DNA from: Gemmatales bacterium
GTDB lineage: Bacteria; Planctomycetota; Planctomycetia; Gemmatales; HRBIN36
Direction of reading: 5' to 3'
Length of the DNA: 39,750 nt
Assembly (NCBI GenBank): GCA_025056555.1
Contig: JANWVZ010000010.1
Coordinates: 1-39,750 of the forward strand
This document shows positions 29,259 to 36,669 of the stretch, one piece after another; the first letter of the stretch is position 1; each line of letters begins with the position of its first letter. Position numbers and translations under genes: made by a program. The notes under the pieces are model-generated. The model was not told where the DNA came from and did no database searches. It was given only the letters and a program-made list of their open reading frames with translations.

Positions 29259-29696
29259 ATGTCGCTCCCGCGGCGGATTCTCTTTGCTACTGATTTTTCT
29301 CCTGGCGCAAATCAGGCTTGGCAAGCGGCCTGTCACTTGGCACGTGCAGCGGGAGCACATCTGATCGTATTGCACGTTATCCCACCCCAGGTAGCAGGTT
29401 ACGAGGCGGTGCTCCGAGGTTTACCCGTGAGTCAGTATCGAGAACAAGCGGAACGCGCTATGGCCAGGTACTCTTGTGCCGACTTGCCCGTGGAAAAGCG
29501 TTTCGCGGAAGGGGAGCCTGCTGAGACCATCTTGCGGGTCGCCGCACAGGAGAATGCCGATTGCATTGTCTTGGGAACCCACGGCTATGGGGTACTGACG
29601 CGCATGTTCCTGGGTAGTGTAGCTGAAAAGGTCTTACGCGAAGCACCGGGTCTAGTTCTGGTAGTCCGTGCGTCCAACCGCGGGTCGTCCCCCTGA
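29259..29696 (+). CDS. Universal stress protein (UspA family)
   Basis: The gene encodes 145 residues, the normal single-domain length, with AAGGA 6 nt before the ATG. The UspA fold is clear: ILFATDFSPGANQAW at the N-terminus, HLIVLHVIPP as the second strand, and the ATP-binding signature GTHGYGVLTRMFLGSVAEKVLREA followed by the last strand LVLVVR. This is the MJ0577-type, nucleotide-binding branch. Such proteins act in the cytoplasm in stress resistance. It starts 46 bp after the sigma-54 activator and may be the last gene of that cluster. It is convergent with the small lipoprotein gene. Confidence 0.93.
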   Translation: MSLPRRILFATDFSPGANQAWQAACHLARAAGAHLIVLHVIPPQVAGYEAVLRGLPVSQYREQAERAMARYSCADLPVEKRFAEGEPAETILRVAAQENADCIVLGTHGYGVLTRMFLGSVAEKVLREAPGLVLVVRASNRGSSP

Positions 29697-29726
29697 ACCC
29701 TTGACCGAAATCAGAAATCAGCTTGG

Positions 29727-30134
29727 CTATTCGCCAATAACCAGCTTTTGGGCCGTTTGTTCGTTGATGGTAACTTTGAGTGGCGTTCGGGCCAAGTCTT
29801 GCCAAGCGTCAGGCACACCAGCCTTTCTGTCAGGGTCAATCACAACTACTTTATATTCCCCGGGTGCTACACCCGGTCCGCGAGGAGGACCGGGAATGTG
29901 AAACTGACCGTCGGGCGGATTGGCCGAAGTATATGCCTCCATGCCACCGCTGCTGCCGTAGAACTGAATAACAACCACCGCATTCAAACCCTGCGCTAAG
30001 GCAACTCGGCCTTGAACCTCCAAATTCGGATTGGCTACCGGCCTCGCCTGTTGCCCACTGCATCCCGCTAATATCAGGCCGGCCAGCCATAGCATTAGAC
30101 AGTCTCGCCACGTTAGGCCAAGTTTCCCAGCCAT
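29727..30134 (-). CDS. Small lipoprotein with transthyretin-like (carboxypeptidase regulatory-type) domain
   Basis: The gene encodes 135 residues. The lipoprotein signal is clear: CLMLWLAGLILAGC with the lipid-carrying Cys at about 25. The mature part is a single beta-rich domain: VQGRVALAQG at the start, PDGQFHIPGPPRGPGVAPGEYKVVVID with the typical G-x-Y-x-V-x-V strand, then a short C-terminus. This layout is very common in planctomycete lipoproteins that sit next to DUF1559 genes, as it does here (its start is 36 bp downstream of the DUF1559 stop). The function is unknown; a role in the cell envelope is inferred. The ribosome binding site is weak. Confidence 0.8.
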   Translation of the reverse strand: MAGKLGLTWRDCLMLWLAGLILAGCSGQQARPVANPNLEVQGRVALAQGLNAVVVIQFYGSSGGMEAYTSANPPDGQFHIPGPPRGPGVAPGEYKVVVIDPDRKAGVPDAWQDLARTPLKVTINEQTAQKLVIGE

Positions 30135-30169
30135 CGGTTCAAGCGCTGAGTTCCAGCAAGGTGAAAAGT

Positions 30170-31153
30170 CTATTCGAGACTCTGAACCATGAACATCTGA
30201 CCATCGTCACGGACACAGGCCTGGCGTAGTACCACGATGTCCACGCCGTAACGAATCCGGCGGAGCGACCGGTCCGTCATAATGGCCTGAAACGAGAAGG
30301 TATGCGCCGAGCCGAACTGACTTCCATTCTTCGGGCAACCTACCCAGGTGATATCGGGATCATTCGTCGGACAGGACCACGAACCAAAGACAATCTGCGG
30401 GGCACCACTAGGGTTGTCCTGACTGGGTTGATGTTCCGCTCCGCCAATGGTGTCTCCGTCAAAGCCGTCTGTCCAGCCGGAGTCGTCGTTCCACTGTTGC
30501 GCCCCTAATCCTCGCGTGTCCAGCCGTTTCTCTGTCACCAGGATTACCTGAGAGGTTCCATCGGGCACGCCACTTTCCAAGTTAACTACTCGATATTTGT
30601 GGCTTGGATCGCAGGCAGCGTCGCTGGCAATCACCATTCCTGTAGCTGCCCAATCCCCCCAGGGTGGACTCGTATAACCCGGTAACAAACCTGAACGGAT
30701 TCCGGCATTGCCGTGGTAATCCATCGGGGCGCGCTGCGTACCGGCCAATCGTTGGGCCCCACGACGAGCAGGACAGATGTAGAACGGCACCACGGAACTG
30801 ATAATGGTGTTGTCGTTGGGATGGCGGAACAAGTCATCTCTCTCCATGTAGGAGATGATTTGATAGCCCCAACCCCAGTGCTGCTCCGGGCCATGTGCCG
30901 GTTCGTTGTTATTCTTGTGGCGGAGCGACCAGCAGGGACCGCCACCCGTGGGGAGGTGTTTGAAGTCGTTGTGGAAATTGTGAAAAGCCAGCGCTATTTG
31001 CGACAGGTTGCTGCCACATCGCACTCGGTTAGCTGCCTCACGCACTCGCTGGATCGCTGGTAGTAATAGCGCCAAGAGCAAGCCAATAATGGCTATGACC
31101 ACTAACAGTTCGATGAGCGTAAAAGCGCGACGACTCCTTTTTGACCAGGACAT
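30170..31153 (-). CDS. DUF1559 protein with type IV prepilin N-terminus
   Basis: The gene encodes 327 residues, with GGGGAGG about 8 nt before the ATG. The N-terminus [20 protein letters not shown] is a prepilin cleavage and methylation signal (cleavage before F, E at +5) followed by the hydrophobic pilin helix. The next part, [32 protein letters not shown], is the classical DUF1559 (SBP_bac_10) region. The body has PFYICPARR and the usual C-terminal motif region. The family motif H-x9-DG reads H-x9-DR here ([13 protein letters not shown]). This large family is almost restricted to planctomycetes and related bacteria, where it is highly expanded. The proteins are thought to be exported pseudopilins, of unknown role. 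It is probably cotranscribed with the lipoprotein gene downstream. Confidence 0.93.
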   Translation of the reverse strand: MSWSKRSRRAFTLIELLVVIAIIGLLLALLLPAIQRVREAANRVRCGSNLSQIALAFHNFHNDFKHLPTGGGPCWSLRHKNNNEPAHGPEQHWGWGYQIISYMERDDLFRHPNDNTIISSVVPFYICPARRGAQRLAGTQRAPMDYHGNAGIRSGLLPGYTSPPWGDWAATGMVIASDAACDPSHKYRVVNLESGVPDGTSQVILVTEKRLDTRGLGAQQWNDDSGWTDGFDGDTIGGAEHQPSQDNPSGAPQIVFGSWSCPTNDPDITWVGCPKNGSQFGSAHTFSFQAIMTDRSLRRIRYGVDIVVLRQACVRDDGQMFMVQSLE

Positions 31154-31245
31154 ACCTTGACCTCCCCGATATCAAGAATGTGAGCAATGAGCGATGATAG
31201 GTAACCAAGTGTTGTGCAGACGAAATACCGTCACACCTCTGGATT

Positions 31246-31274
31246 ATTCTCATAACTGACACAGGCAACGTCAA
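31246..31274 (-). promoter_or_regulatory. Possible sigma-70 promoter of the DUF1559 gene
   Basis: On the minus strand TTGACG (31269-31274) and GAGAAT (31246-31251) are 17 bp apart, about 95 bp upstream of the start codon. The -35 matches consensus at five of six positions and the -10 at four of six. Confidence 0.45.
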
Positions 31275-31480
31275 GCAAGATTCCCTCTGGTCGCACCTGA
31301 ACTGGAATGAACATGCGGCAGAAACTCAGCCATACTACTCAGCTGTGCTAATAGAAAAGTTCAGCTACTACTCTAGGTGTGCCCGATCACACCGGACCGA
31401 GGATAATGGTGCTTGGCTTGTAGTCCTGGTCCATTTCCGCTAAGATGCAAATGGAAGCCGAGACACCGTAGGATGCCATT
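31275..31480. other. Spacer between divergent genes
   Basis: This is the rest of the spacer of about 327 bp between the DUF1559 gene and the plus-strand TPR gene. No gene or RNA feature was seen. Confidence 0.4.
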
Positions 31481-32257
31481 ATGAAAATCGCCCAACGGAA
31501 AGAACCAGCGACGAATTATCTAGCTGACCAGTTCGGTAAACTGGCGAACTGGCAGAACCCCCACTTGGTCGTGTGGCTGGCGGCACTGCTCGTCGGCGTT
31601 TTGGTCCTTTTGGCCTACTGGGCCGTGCCCCGCCAGGCTCGAGAACGCATGACTTACAGCTGGCGGGAACTCTGGGATTCGGAAAATCGGTCTTTTCCCG
31701 TAATCTTGGAAACACCAGAATTCTCTGCCAGTAGTTTGCAGGAACTCGCCGACCGCAATAAAGGTACTCCCGTTTACGTCCCGGCCCTGTTTCTCCAAGC
31801 TCGGGCCAAGCAGGCTTTGGCCTTGCGCCATGTGGACAATCTCGAACTAGCTTGGCAGCATCTGGAACAGGCCGAGCGTTTCTACAAACAGGTCTTGGCG
31901 GCCGGTGGTCTGGCTGTTGAGATGCGCCTGCGAGCCCATCTCGGTCTGGCACAAATCGCCGAGACGCGTTATTGGCTCGAAGCTGGCCGACTCGAATCAC
32001 AAACCCGCAAGCAACGATGGTCGGAACTGTTAGAGCGTTATAACCAGCTTCTCCGCCTGGCTCAGCGCGACCTTGCTGCGCCTTCCAATGAGGCCCATCC
32101 CTTGGTGCGCGAAATTGAAGCGCATGTGCAGCGCTTGAAGGATCCCCAAACCGAGGATTTGGTTTTCTTGCAGCCCCCCTCGGTGCCGTCCGCTTCTGGG
32201 GGAACTCCCACCGTTCCGGACCAACCTTCCGATCCCTCGAAGGTCAACCCAGAATAA
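31481..32257 (+). CDS. Membrane-anchored TPR-like protein
   Basis: The gene encodes 258 residues, with AGGATG about 7 nt before the ATG. One membrane span at about 30-49 (VVWLAALLVGVLVLLAYWAV) follows a polar N-terminus, so the C-terminal domain lies outside the cytoplasmic membrane. The body is helical with TPR-like pairs (PALFLQARAKQALALRH, LAWQHLEQAERFYKQVLAAG, LRAHLGLAQIAETRYWL, WSELLERYNQLLRLAQRD). The N-terminal anchor plus TPR layout resembles YfgM/TPR_21 proteins that attend the Sec translocon, but the similarity is in architecture only. A Pro/Ser-rich tail ends the protein. No gene follows for 740 bp. Confidence 0.75.
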   Translation: MKIAQRKEPATNYLADQFGKLANWQNPHLVVWLAALLVGVLVLLAYWAVPRQARERMTYSWRELWDSENRSFPVILETPEFSASSLQELADRNKGTPVYVPALFLQARAKQALALRHVDNLELAWQHLEQAERFYKQVLAAGGLAVEMRLRAHLGLAQIAETRYWLEAGRLESQTRKQRWSELLERYNQLLRLAQRDLAAPSNEAHPLVREIEAHVQRLKDPQTEDLVFLQPPSVPSASGGTPTVPDQPSDPSKVNPE

Positions 32258-32279
32258 GGCTAGATTATCCTCCTGCGCT

Positions 32280-32436
32280 CATCTGCATAATCTGCGGTCT
32301 AGTTTCGTTGGATATGTCTAATGCCGCTATAGTAGGACTGCCGTGAGGTCCAAAATACTAAGCTCATGAGGATTGGTTGTCATTATCTTCGGCCAGCGAA
32401 TCATCAAGACCACGGATTACGCAGATTGGCGCAGGG
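32280..32436. repeat. Repeat copy 1, MITE-like with inverted ends
   Basis: The copy starts CATCTGCATAATCTGCGG and ends with CACGGATTACGCAGATTGG...GCAGG. Shared internal blocks with copy 2 are ATGCCGC(T/G)ATAGT, AAGCTCA(T/G)GAGGATT and CTTCG. The left and right end motifs are inverted relative to each other, as in miniature inverted-repeat elements. Confidence 0.6.
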
Positions 32437-32596
32437 TTAACGATGGATTATAGAGTTCCGAATCGGCGTCCGTACTTGTTAGTTAGTATGTTAATTTCTG
32501 GGCGCTCCAACCAGGTCTTCACCTTGATGGTTTATATTGGCTGGTAACGTCTAACCGATAATCCTTATCCAGCGTTCCTCTATATTCCTCTCCCAC

Positions 32597-32757
32597 CATC
32601 TGCGTAATCCGCGTTTACTTTTCTTAGGCAATCTCCTATGCCGCGATAGTGCAAATGGATATAGCGTCTCCAAGCAACGAAGCTCAGGAGGATTCATTTG
32701 CCCTTACCTTCGACAATCAAATCCTCTAAACCGCAGATTGCATGGATTAGCGCGGAG
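32597..32757. repeat. Repeat copy 2, MITE-like with inverted ends
   Basis: The copy starts CATCTGCGTAATCCGCG and ends ACCGCAGATTGCATGGATTAG followed by CGCGG. It lies 317 bp after copy 1 in the same orientation. The reverse complement of its left end shares CGGATTACGCAGAT with the right end of copy 1. Confidence 0.6.
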
Positions 32758-33001
32758 GCGACGAAAGCTAAGTCAGTTCTGATATATGTCGCCTTTATTC
32801 AGCTAACACTTGGCGAGAGTGAGCAGCGTATCTAGTACGCTAACTAAGTTCCGATGTGGGTGCCTTCATTTTTCCGTTAATGGTGTAAAAGATTTTGGAA
32901 ATCGTTGCATAACACCAAGTCGGTTCCGATATGCCAGGATAAACATATGTAACAGGATAGGATTGAGCCAAAGTTTTATGTGAATGAGCATAGGTGGGCG
33001 C

Positions 33002-34111
33002 TTACGGGGCCTCAGCTAGGTTATGCGTGAGCCATTGGTAGGCTTCCTGGCGGGCTTGCTCGGGAAAATCGTGGCCTGCTTGGGGGTAAATCGCCCGCAA
33101 CTTGTCGGTTGCGCCCAAGAGACGATACACTGGTTCGGCGGCGCGAATACACTCGCGTACGCCGTTCACGTCAAAATTGTGGTCGTTCGTCGGTGCCACG
33201 GTGAGAAACGCCCGCGGTGCCAACGCCGCGATCACTTCCGTGAACTCGAATGGCATCTTCTTCGGGTCAGCGCCGTATTGTTTAATGATGAGCGGCATAT
33301 AACCCGCGTGGCTCCAACCGCGCAGGTCCCCTTTCATGTAGGTGCGGAAGCTGCAATAGCCACAACTGGAAACCACACACTTGACCCGCTCGTCAAACAC
33401 GGCCAGAAAGATGCTGTTGTGTCCGCCGAGCGAATGGCCGATGGCCCCAATCCGTGCGCCATCCACTTCGGGCAGGCTCTGTAATACGTCCACCGCCCGA
33501 CGATGGTTCACGATCCCTTTCATCGTGGCACTGACGTAACCTAGCGCGTATGGGTCGCATTGGTATTCGCCCATGTTGACATAGTCGGGGGCAATCGTTA
33601 CGAAGCCGCGCTCTGCCAATTCCACGGCATAAGCACGATTGGGTAGCCCACCCAAACCGCTGACTACTCCCTTTCCTAGTTCCCGATTCGTCGGATGCAG
33701 ACACACCACACCAGGCACTTTCCCCTTAATCCCCAGGGGCACAAACACATAGGCAGGCACGCGGTCTCCCTTCTCGGCCAGATAACTAATCTTGCGGCGG
33801 ACATAACGTCCCGTGCGGGTCACCTCCGTAACCTGAATTTCTAATGGCAAACGGGGATCGTGCTGCGGCAGGTGTCCCATGACTTTTTGCATGTTGGCCA
33901 GGATGTGGGCCCGCCGCGTTTGCCAATCCTGTGGTGTCTGCACGGGCCGAAGCTGACTCGTCGCATCGCGATACACCAACAGATTGTCGCGGTCTTCGTA
34001 AATCGGCGCTTCTGGAGGGAGTTGGCCCGGCCCAGGGCTTGCGAGAAACGTCACACTGACCACCGAAAGTAAAATCACAGCTACCTGCGTTCTCCTAACC
34101 TGCTTTAGCAT
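33002..34111 (-). CDS. Secreted alpha/beta hydrolase (dienelactone hydrolase/acetyl-esterase type)
   Basis: The gene encodes 369 residues, with AAGGTGAT about 5 nt before the ATG. A signal peptide is visible (VRRTQVAVILLSVVSVTFLAS). An N-terminal helical region is followed by an alpha/beta-hydrolase fold: YVFVPLGIKGKVPGVVCLHP (with HP of the oxyanion hole), the nucleophile elbow GHSLGGH with Ser227, an Asp in APTNDHNFD (310 or 314), and His347 in QAGHDFP. Related planctomycete proteins are annotated as acetyl-xylan esterase or dienelactone hydrolase family, so it may deacylate plant or algal polysaccharides. The substrate is unproven. It is the last gene of the oxidase cluster, starting only 11 bp after the SCO1-DUF420 gene, although it has no obvious link to respiration. 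Confidence 0.85.
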   Translation of the reverse strand: MLKQVRRTQVAVILLSVVSVTFLASPGPGQLPPEAPIYEDRDNLLVYRDATSQLRPVQTPQDWQTRRAHILANMQKVMGHLPQHDPRLPLEIQVTEVTRTGRYVRRKISYLAEKGDRVPAYVFVPLGIKGKVPGVVCLHPTNRELGKGVVSGLGGLPNRAYAVELAERGFVTIAPDYVNMGEYQCDPYALGYVSATMKGIVNHRRAVDVLQSLPEVDGARIGAIGHSLGGHNSIFLAVFDERVKCVVSSCGYCSFRTYMKGDLRGWSHAGYMPLIIKQYGADPKKMPFEFTEVIAALAPRAFLTVAPTNDHNFDVNGVRECIRAAEPVYRLLGATDKLRAIYPQAGHDFPEQARQEAYQWLTHNLAEAP

Positions 34112-34122
34112 GTATCACCTTT

Positions 34123-35211
34123 CTAATGTGGGAATAGTTGCGGACTAAGTACATAGAGCATAACGTATACTGCAATGCCGCTGACGCACACGTAAATCCA
34201 TATGGGCCAGGTCACGCGGGCCAGGCGGCGGTGAACGTCCCATCGTTGACGCAGCGCAAACCAAAGCACAAGCGGGACGAGGATGGCTAGCGCCGCCGCC
34301 AGGACTATGTGCGAGACAAGTACGACCAAATACAGCGTGCGATCCCAACCGCTGCCAGGGTAGCGCGTATGCCCGACCTGCCAGTGGTAGTAAAGGTAGG
34401 AGAGCAGGAATAACGCAGAAACTGCAGCCGCGGCCAACATGAAGCAACGGTGCCAGGAGACCCGCCGCATTTTGATGGCAACGAACCCCGCCAGCAATAA
34501 CGCAAGGCTCGTTGCATTGAGTCCCACGTTGAGCGTGGGTAACCAGCGAACGGGTATCCCGCCTGCCGAGTCGAGCCGACGTGCCTTTTGTGCCAGCCGC
34601 GCCACGGCTTCCTCGTCTACCTCGAACCACGGTGAGCCTTCCCCTTCGAGGCGTACCACCAGTTCGCTGTCGTGGAGGCGTCCCCGGCGATCTACCAGGA
34701 ATAAGCGGTTGCTGTGGGCAATGTCCCAACCCCTGGGAGCAGCGTAGTACCAACTGAGTCGCTTCGGACGCGTCGCGGGGCCAAACGCTTCTTCAATCCA
34801 TGCAAAAAGCCGTTCGCTGTCTGTATCGGTTGTGGTCAGGAACCACCACCGCCTGGGGTCAGCTCCTAAGGATTTCGCTACCTCGTGCAGTCGTTCGGGT
34901 CGATCTGTCTCAGGGTCAACCGATATGAGCACCAAGCGCACGTCGGTATCTCGGAGTTGCCGCTGCAACTCCTGCATCGCTTGGCAAATTTTTGGACAAG
35001 AAGCTTGGCAGCACGTGAAGAAAAACCCGACAACCGTTACGCGACCGTGAAGGTCTCTTATGCTAACCAGCTGGCCAGAGCTTGCCACGAATTGAAATTC
35101 GGGCAACGGGGATGTCGCTTCCTGTGGAAACGAACGATATGCTCCGTAACCAACGACAGCGAGCAACCCTGCAACGAGTACAACCCACCAGATTTTCTCG
35201 TGCGCAGACAT
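34123..35211 (-). CDS. SCO1-DUF420 fusion protein, copper chaperone for oxidase
   Basis: The gene encodes 362 residues. An N-terminal anchor (9-24) is followed by a thioredoxin-like SCO1/SenC domain with FTCCQASCPKIC. The copper-binding CxxxCP is Cys68 and Cys72, an extra Cys67 precedes it, and the conserved ligand His166 lies in IAHSNRLFLVDRRGRL. SCO1 delivers copper to the CuA site of oxidase subunit II. From about residue 226 a DUF420-type four-helix membrane domain follows (PTLNVGLNATSLALLLAGFVA, LLSYLYYHWQVGHTRYPG, SHIVLAAALAILVPL, TWPIWIYVCVSGIAVYVMLY). DUF420 (CtaM-like) proteins are separate assembly factors of oxidases in Bacilli and elsewhere. It lies 24 bp after subunit IV. The gene lacks a good ribosome binding site, so translation may be coupled. 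Confidence 0.9.
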   Translation of the reverse strand: MSAHEKIWWVVLVAGLLAVVGYGAYRSFPQEATSPLPEFQFVASSGQLVSIRDLHGRVTVVGFFFTCCQASCPKICQAMQELQRQLRDTDVRLVLISVDPETDRPERLHEVAKSLGADPRRWWFLTTTDTDSERLFAWIEEAFGPATRPKRLSWYYAAPRGWDIAHSNRLFLVDRRGRLHDSELVVRLEGEGSPWFEVDEEAVARLAQKARRLDSAGGIPVRWLPTLNVGLNATSLALLLAGFVAIKMRRVSWHRCFMLAAAAVSALFLLSYLYYHWQVGHTRYPGSGWDRTLYLVVLVSHIVLAAALAILVPLVLWFALRQRWDVHRRLARVTWPIWIYVCVSGIAVYVMLYVLSPQLFPH

Positions 35212-35235
35212 GATCAGGAAACCGGCACAGGCCGG

Positions 35236-35562
35236 CTAATCGGCAAGTATGGGCGGCGGCACGTCCAGCACATTGCGATATTGCGAAAAGGTGGCGTCCG
35301 GCATCAGCGTCAGGACTAATACGATGCCGACAATCAAAGTCGGCACTACCATGAAATACACTTTGAACCAGTCGTATTTGAGGTGCATGAAGAACATGGC
35401 CACGAGCACAGCTTTGCATACGGCCACGAGCACGTTGACCACGTGCCCCGCTGCTTGCCCGATGAGATATTCTGAGGTCACGGAAATCGCGGTCAGCACG
35501 ACTAGCGCACCGAAAACCGCCAGATAATTCGGATGGGCGTGGGTTTCGTGAGTCGTCGTCAT
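35236..35562 (-). CDS. ctaF: Cytochrome c oxidase subunit IV (CtaF/CyoD-like)
   Basis: I chose the ATG at 35562 because GGAGAAG lies 5 nt upstream, giving 108 residues; a longer frame to 35598 overlaps subunit III. The protein has three membrane helices (about 13-30, 38-60 and 65-85), with the typical His-rich polar N-terminus (THETHAHPNYLAVF), AVCKAVLVAMFFMHLKYD and a short C-terminal tail. This is the small subunit IV of caa3/cytochrome bo-type haem-copper oxidases, needed for assembly or stability. It lies between subunit III (28 bp upstream) and the SCO1-DUF420 gene, consistent with one operon. Confidence 0.9.
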   Translation of the reverse strand: MTTTHETHAHPNYLAVFGALVVLTAISVTSEYLIGQAAGHVVNVLVAVCKAVLVAMFFMHLKYDWFKVYFMVVPTLIVGIVLVLTLMPDATFSQYRNVLDVPPPILAD

Positions 35563-35590
35563 GTTTCTTCTCCGTCGACTGCCCAGCGTA

Positions 35591-36649
35591 CTATCCAATC
35601 AGGTATAGGAGCGGGAAGAGGAAAATCCAGACGATGTCTACGAAATGCCAGTAAAGCCCTGCGTTTTCAACCCAAATGGCCTTGTCCGGGCCGAACCGAC
35701 CAAGCACATAGAAGACGAGCAGCACCGCAAAAATCACCATGCCGCCGAGAACGTGTAAAGCGTGGATGCCTGTAAGCGTGAAATAAAACGACGACCAGGC
35801 GTTGCCATAGAGGTGCAAGTGCGGCAGATGAGCTTGGGGATATTTTTGCTCGCTGAGATAATGGTAATGGACAGCCTGCTGCCGTTTGCTCATCGGGATA
35901 CCATGGGCCGCCAGTTGCAAAGCTTCCAGTTCCTCCAGTGCCGCATCGTGGGCCAGCTTCTTGTCTTTGAGCTCGACCCGGCGCTGTCGCACCAGCTCAG
36001 TCAAGCGGTTCCTTAATTCCTGAGCATTCGTAATTTCGGGCCAATTCTCTTTAGGGAAACTGGCCCGAAGTTCCTGATACCAGGCCAAAGCCGCAGCATC
36101 GGTCAACGGGGCGTTTCCGATGTTATAGCGGTAGAAACGGTCCAGCGCTACAAACACAGCATCCTCTTCCGCCTTCTTTCCTTGTTCCGCTGCCAGATGC
36201 CGACGTTGTGTTAAAGCCTCCTGCACCAGCGAAGGCACCGTTTCGATGATCTGTCCGGGCAGCAAATGATGACGCCATTTGTCCGTGTATTCGATCACTT
36301 TCACGACCATAAACACGCCGCCCAGTAGAAAGGTAGCCAACAAATACAGCGCCGAACGCCGAGAGTCCTGCTCATGCAGAGCCTTCAGGGCGAGCACGAC
36401 CGTCACCGAGCTACAAATCAGCACGAAGGTGTTGAACGCGCCCAACGCGACGACCAGATGCATTTCTTCAGGGCGAGGCCAATGCGGCGCACCGAAACGT
36501 TGCACGATGTAGGCCCCAATCAGCCCCGAGAAAAACATGATTTCCGTAGCTAAAAAGAGCCACATGGCCAGCTTTGAGTTCGGTAAGGGCAGGCCCATGG
36601 CTCGCGGTTCTTCCTCAGCAGCGTGCCAAGCATGTTCTGCCACTGCCAT
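35591..36649 (-). CDS. ctaE: Cytochrome c oxidase subunit III with a large internal insertion
   Basis: The gene encodes 352 residues, compared with about 200-260 for the family; AGGAG lies 13 nt before the ATG. The family pattern is clear: LAMWLFLATEIMFFSGLIGAYIV (TM1), FNTFVLICSSVTVVLAL (TM2), LLGGVFMVVKVIEYTDKW (TM3), then SSFYFTLTGIHALHVLGGMVIFAVL (TM4) and GLYWHFVDIVWIFLFPLLYL (TM5). Between TM3 and TM4, residues 128-275 form a polar, charged region with long helices (EALTQRRHLAAEQGKKAEED, LVRQRRVELKDKKLAHDAALEELEALQ) where most homologues have 15-30 residues. It is probably an extramembrane helical domain. The gene is transcribed 20 bp after ctaB. Subunit III stabilises the oxidase core and is part of the aa3/caa3 complex. 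Confidence 0.93.
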   Translation of the reverse strand: MAVAEHAWHAAEEEPRAMGLPLPNSKLAMWLFLATEIMFFSGLIGAYIVQRFGAPHWPRPEEMHLVVALGAFNTFVLICSSVTVVLALKALHEQDSRRSALYLLATFLLGGVFMVVKVIEYTDKWRHHLLPGQIIETVPSLVQEALTQRRHLAAEQGKKAEEDAVFVALDRFYRYNIGNAPLTDAAALAWYQELRASFPKENWPEITNAQELRNRLTELVRQRRVELKDKKLAHDAALEELEALQLAAHGIPMSKRQQAVHYHYLSEQKYPQAHLPHLHLYGNAWSSFYFTLTGIHALHVLGGMVIFAVLLVFYVLGRFGPDKAIWVENAGLYWHFVDIVWIFLFPLLYLIG

Positions 36650-36669
36650 AGTTCATTTGCTCCTGCGAA

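Larger units (their letters stand above)
32258..33001. repeat. Gene-free region with paired diverged repeats
   Basis: No coding frame is convincing across this 744-bp AT-rich stretch. It contains two related copies of a unit of about 160 bp (32280-32436 and 32597-32757, separate entries). It also holds a looser series of GTTCYGAT motifs at 32776, 32848 and 32923, about 72 and 75 bp apart. It may be a decayed mobile or structured-RNA element. Confidence 0.55.
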
